Shown one piece after another: positions 61,110 through 64,000 of a stretch of DNA of 64,000 nt. The notes beneath the pieces are model-generated. The model was not told the DNA's origin, made no database searches, and saw nothing but the letters and a program-made list of their open reading frames with translations. The DNA comes from Taenia hydatigena (taxonomy: Eukaryota; Platyhelminthes; Cestoda; Cyclophyllidea; Taeniidae). The stretch spans positions 9,474,134 through 9,538,133 of the forward strand of contig JADWOT020000003.1 of assembly GCA_036345935.2 (NCBI GenBank), read 5' to 3'. Position 1 is the stretch's first letter; each line of letters starts with the position of its first letter. A program made the translations under genes and the position numbers.

Positions 61110-62014
61110 AGAGATTAGCATAATGTCTGTCAGTAGGGGCCGACGCCGATGCAACGGAATTGGCAAGTATCAGCGATATTAAGGAGCGACCGTGCCAAAA
61201 ATGCGCACGACAATTAAGACATCCAGTGAATACAATTTAAGAGGGCTCATTTTACGTAAACACATGTGCCGTGAATTTTCGAAAGTAGTTATAGCATTTG
61301 GCATTGCATGATGTCTGGTGCGACACTGGTTAAACTGGTAGTGAAATGCTTCAATAGCAGGAAAGTTTTATTTTAAAAGTTGAATTAAATGGAACTAAAA
61401 TATCCTGATTTGCTGAGCGTTCATTAAAAGAAGAAAGATCTGTTGCGTGTATTGGTTTGTGCAAGGACCTTGACTGCACTTGAAGATATTTTGTATGCCG
61501 AGAGAGGTGTTGTGTTGAAAGTCAATTCTCTGGAGCACAAGAATACGTATGATGATTGCATAAGTGCTTTGAGGATCGTGCAGCACAATCTACCATCCAA
61601 TGTGATGTTGCAAAACAAATAACGCCGTAGTAATTTCTTCCCTCTCTTCCCGTTCCATTCAACTACCCACGTACAAGAAGCTTGAACTTTCCAGGGTAAT
61701 TTTTGCTGCATTATGTAAACAGTCAGTCAGTAGATAGCTTTTTAGCAGAAGTTCGGAGATGGGCCAATCTGTGTCATCAGAATCGGTCTACGCCTCCAAG
61801 CCATATTTTTCACTGTCGATTTCTGTGCTAGTTGGCACCTGCGCCATTTGACTGCCAACTAATCCTTTGGTAAGCTTTGCATTAGGGATCCTTTGTTTCC
61901 GTAAATAGTGACGGCTAACTTCGCTGCATATTGTGCCCTCGTGTAAACTGCGACATAATCATGCATAATAGTGATTTGATATTAAAAGAGCTGACATCAA
62001 TTGCGATAATGAAG
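61110..62014. other. No gene seen
   Basis: AT-rich, apparently single-copy sequence. The minus-strand frames at 61,395-61,711 show no domain. If the ABC transporter remnant continued 3', its missing end should lie here; I see no signature motif. Confidence 0.3.
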
Positions 62015-62290
62015 CTAATTTGTAGATAATACAAGCCAGGAATGTAGCATAACCAAACTTCGACGCATGCTGTCTGGATTCACAATGAAGTCATACCCAC
62101 TTAGCAATGCGGTCCCAGTTGGAGGCATGAGTCGCATCAAGAAGACAACAAATGAAATGATTTCAAATGACTTGCTTAGGCCATTTGCAAGTATTTTTGG
62201 GTAATCTGTCACCCCTGCATTTTCATATGTAGCATTTATTAAAATGGCTACCTCAGCACGTTCATTACTGCCGTCAGATGTCTCTGCCTA
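62015..62290 (-). pseudogene. ABCA-type transporter, nucleotide-binding domain remnant
   Basis: The minus strand reads NERAEVAILINATYENAG, TDYPKILANGLSKSFE, then MRLMPPTGTALLSGYDF and PDSMRRSL. This is the entry to an ABCA nucleotide-binding domain: the charged linker before it, the first strand ending in GLSKxF, and the segment after the P-loop (L-T-G-x-x-P-P-T-S-G-T-A-x-x-x-G-Y-D-I). About 25-30 residues between KSFE and MRLMPPT, which should hold the Walker A lysine, are replaced by about nine (IISFVVFL and neighbours), and the S of PPTSGT is missing. After RRSL the frame drifts to a stop; another frame reads FGYATF, recalling GYCPQF. It cannot bind ATP as written, so it is a pseudogene or wrongly spliced fragment. 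Confidence 0.55.
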
Positions 62291-62729
62291 CCACCACGAC
62301 TCATGCTTTATCCAAATCACTTCTTAAGCTTAACTTTGAGGCATACTTGGTTGCATTATCAAAAATCTACTGTTTAATCCAATGGCATTGCAGCGTTTGA
62401 AATGTGGCATTCACCTTCCTGTTATTTTCCAAATTATTCGACGGTGTGAATGCAGAGCGAATTAGAAAACGCTGGTGGTTTAGGCACCACTGCTATTCCT
62501 AAAGAGAATGAGAAACAAATTTTCTTTAAATTACGTCTGTACTTGCCATTCTAGCGCCTTCTTTAATTATGAGCCATGTGTATACGAATTGGCTTCTCTA
62601 CGGGAATGCTTAAGGCTGCCGATGAGTAGGAGAAACGATAAAGATTTGACAGATTAGCTTTAACCAAGCTCCCCACATCGCAAGTCGTCCTGTCCCATTT
62701 CACACTGTTGGCAATGCTCAACCCTTCCT

Positions 62730-62965
62730 AAAGTCTTGAACAGCCCTAATTGCAAGGTGCTAAAGCTTGTGTTACTAAGGAAAGCGTTGTGAAGGCGATA
62801 AGACAGAGGTGGCACGGAAGCGTACCACTGAAATGTTGCATTAAATGGTGGCTTATCGACAATAAGTGATTTGACACTTTGGTTTGCAGAACAATTTTTG
62901 TATTTAAAGTACATTGTGGCACAATAACACAAAACTGGCCTCTCATGTGGGTCGAAATTAAGCAT
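62730..62965 (-). pseudogene. ABCA-type transporter, extracellular-loop remnant
   Basis: The minus strand reads SLIVDKPPFNATFQWYASVP followed by PLSYRLHNAFLSNTS. ABCA transporters carry, just before the second membrane domain's later helices, a segment of the form W-(F/Y)-N-x-x-x-x-H-x-x-x-x-x-L-x-x-x-x-N-A-x-L. It lies upstream of the nucleotide-binding remnant in the same direction, which is the correct order, but only about 440 bases separate them, too little for the roughly 250-residue membrane region. Just before it, a short hydrophobic run (ELVFKLLLLLAFHA) may be a leftover membrane helix. Confidence 0.5.
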
Positions 62966-63930
62966 GAAATGCTAAAAGTAGCAGCAGCTTAAACACGAGT
63001 TCGACCTAGATGCTTGGAAGAGCAGCCTGTATGCCGCCTAAGGGAACGAGCATCCCGGAGTTACGCAAGATGAAGGTGTTGAAGAATGCAGGAAGGGTCT
63101 TTTCTTCTAATCTCTACCAGAGTTGAACATTCAGAATGTTGCCTCATAAATTGCTACATTAACTTCATGAAGGCGTTTAATGTGATAAAACGGATCGTAA
63201 GTGACGCCGATGTGACTGCGTCTAAAATCAGTACGGCAGCAGGAAGAGCAGTACCTTGCTTCCTCACAAATTCATCTTAAGACAATCAGCGAGCCATGAT
63301 GCCTCATTTAAAATTGACCAACACAAATTCGCGTCTCGGACGTGATTACATGACTCATCTGTTCGGGGGTGCATGTCACCGATCTCATGTAGTCGCCGGC
63401 GTAACCTGCCATTTGTTTGCTACTGACATCATCACAGATGGTGAGAATTAATTAATCAAATGCATGATTCCACTAAGAACCTAAGTATGTTTGAATAGAT
63501 TTACTTAGGTAAGGATGTTTGCCCTTCTCATCATCCTGACCACAATTTCTACCACAGCCAATTAAAATGTCACTTGTGGTCAGCACATCCCAAATCCATG
63601 CGGGGTGACATGCCACACAGAAACAAGCAGCAAAGAATGACAACTTCATCAGAATTCTCCTCCTTCTAGAGACGTTCTAGATTACAGAGCTGCTCTTGAA
63701 ATCTAACAGCGCATGCCAGATGAGAAAAAGGGAGCAGCAGTGCAGCATGCATTTAAGAAACAGGGCTGCGAGCAAAGCAAAATGTAGTGATGGTGGGGAC
63801 AATTGATGCGCTGAGTTGTTAAGCGAAGAAGTTGAAATGTCGAAAAATGGGAGAGCTCTCCATGAGTGAATAGAGATGCACTAAAAAGCATAGGCGATTT
63901 TAAGTAGCTACTTGACATGGAAGTGCATAT
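62966..63930. other. No gene seen
   Basis: Apparently single-copy sequence upstream of the ABC transporter remnant. The plus frame at 63,086-63,280 and the minus frame at 63,703-63,918 have no recognisable features. Confidence 0.3.
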
Positions 63931-64000
63931 TTAGTGGAGGTAATTTGAGGCAGTTCTCAAGTCGTAGGCATCACATCAATCTTGGCATTCAGCTGTTGAC
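63930..64000 (-). repeat. Repeat inverted relative to 45.31-45.40 kb
   Basis: The last 70 bases, including GGCATCACATCAATCTTGGC, are the reverse complement of 45,325-45,400. The repeat continues beyond the window. Confidence 0.7.

Noticed and set aside
1..64000. CRISPR arrays, bacterial operons, rRNA or tRNA genes
   Set aside because: No regularly spaced direct repeats, no ribosome-binding-site-led genes and no recognisable rRNA or tRNA sequence were seen.

Overview
The window looks like a repeat-rich stretch of a eukaryotic, probably invertebrate, genome. There are no operons, no ribosome-binding-site-led genes and no long intergenic reading frames. The few recognisable coding stretches belong to animal families and carry GT-AG splice signals, two of them implying very short introns (about 38 and 85 nt, a size class known from parasitic flatworms). 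CpG is not visibly depleted and base composition is mildly AT-rich. A flatworm source is an inference, not something the sequence proves.

Coding content is sparse. The clearest gene is an FBXO4-like F-box protein at about 3.12-4.20 kb (+), with an apparent ATG-only first exon. At 5.6-5.85 kb (-) is an exon resembling the end of the amino-terminal domain and the start of the ligand-binding domain of an ionotropic glutamate receptor. At 62.0-63.0 kb (-) are two degenerate pieces of an ABCA-type ABC transporter, with the P-loop missing. Weaker coding hints lie at 4.77, 12.3, 58.7-59.1 and 59.25-59.55 kb.

Most of the remaining sequence is old, interspersed, mutually nested repeat DNA. The dominant family, called R here, has about 19 copies on both strands. 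Its order is: a head, a TATA-box core, a spacer, a module of two stem-loops, then a tail. A second block (X) occurs in at least seven copies. Larger duplications are built from these pieces: three direct copies of a 3.7-5 kb unit D (7.6-11.4, 19.6-24.5 and 51.5-56.5 kb), a 2.6 kb inverted pair (1-2.6 versus 49.5-52.0 kb), a 3.6 kb inverted pair (28.25-31.9 versus 45.7-49.4 kb), and a younger 1.1 kb direct pair (27.1-28.25 versus 60.04-61.11 kb). No copy has a long open frame, so the copies are non-coding, non-autonomous or dead.

The most interesting signals are the two-hairpin module of family R, where the paired arms change together between copies; the TATA-like box kept in most copies; and perfect short inverted repeats placed exactly at rearrangement junctions. 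All similarities were judged by eye; boundaries are approximate to tens of bases, and no alignment or database search was run.
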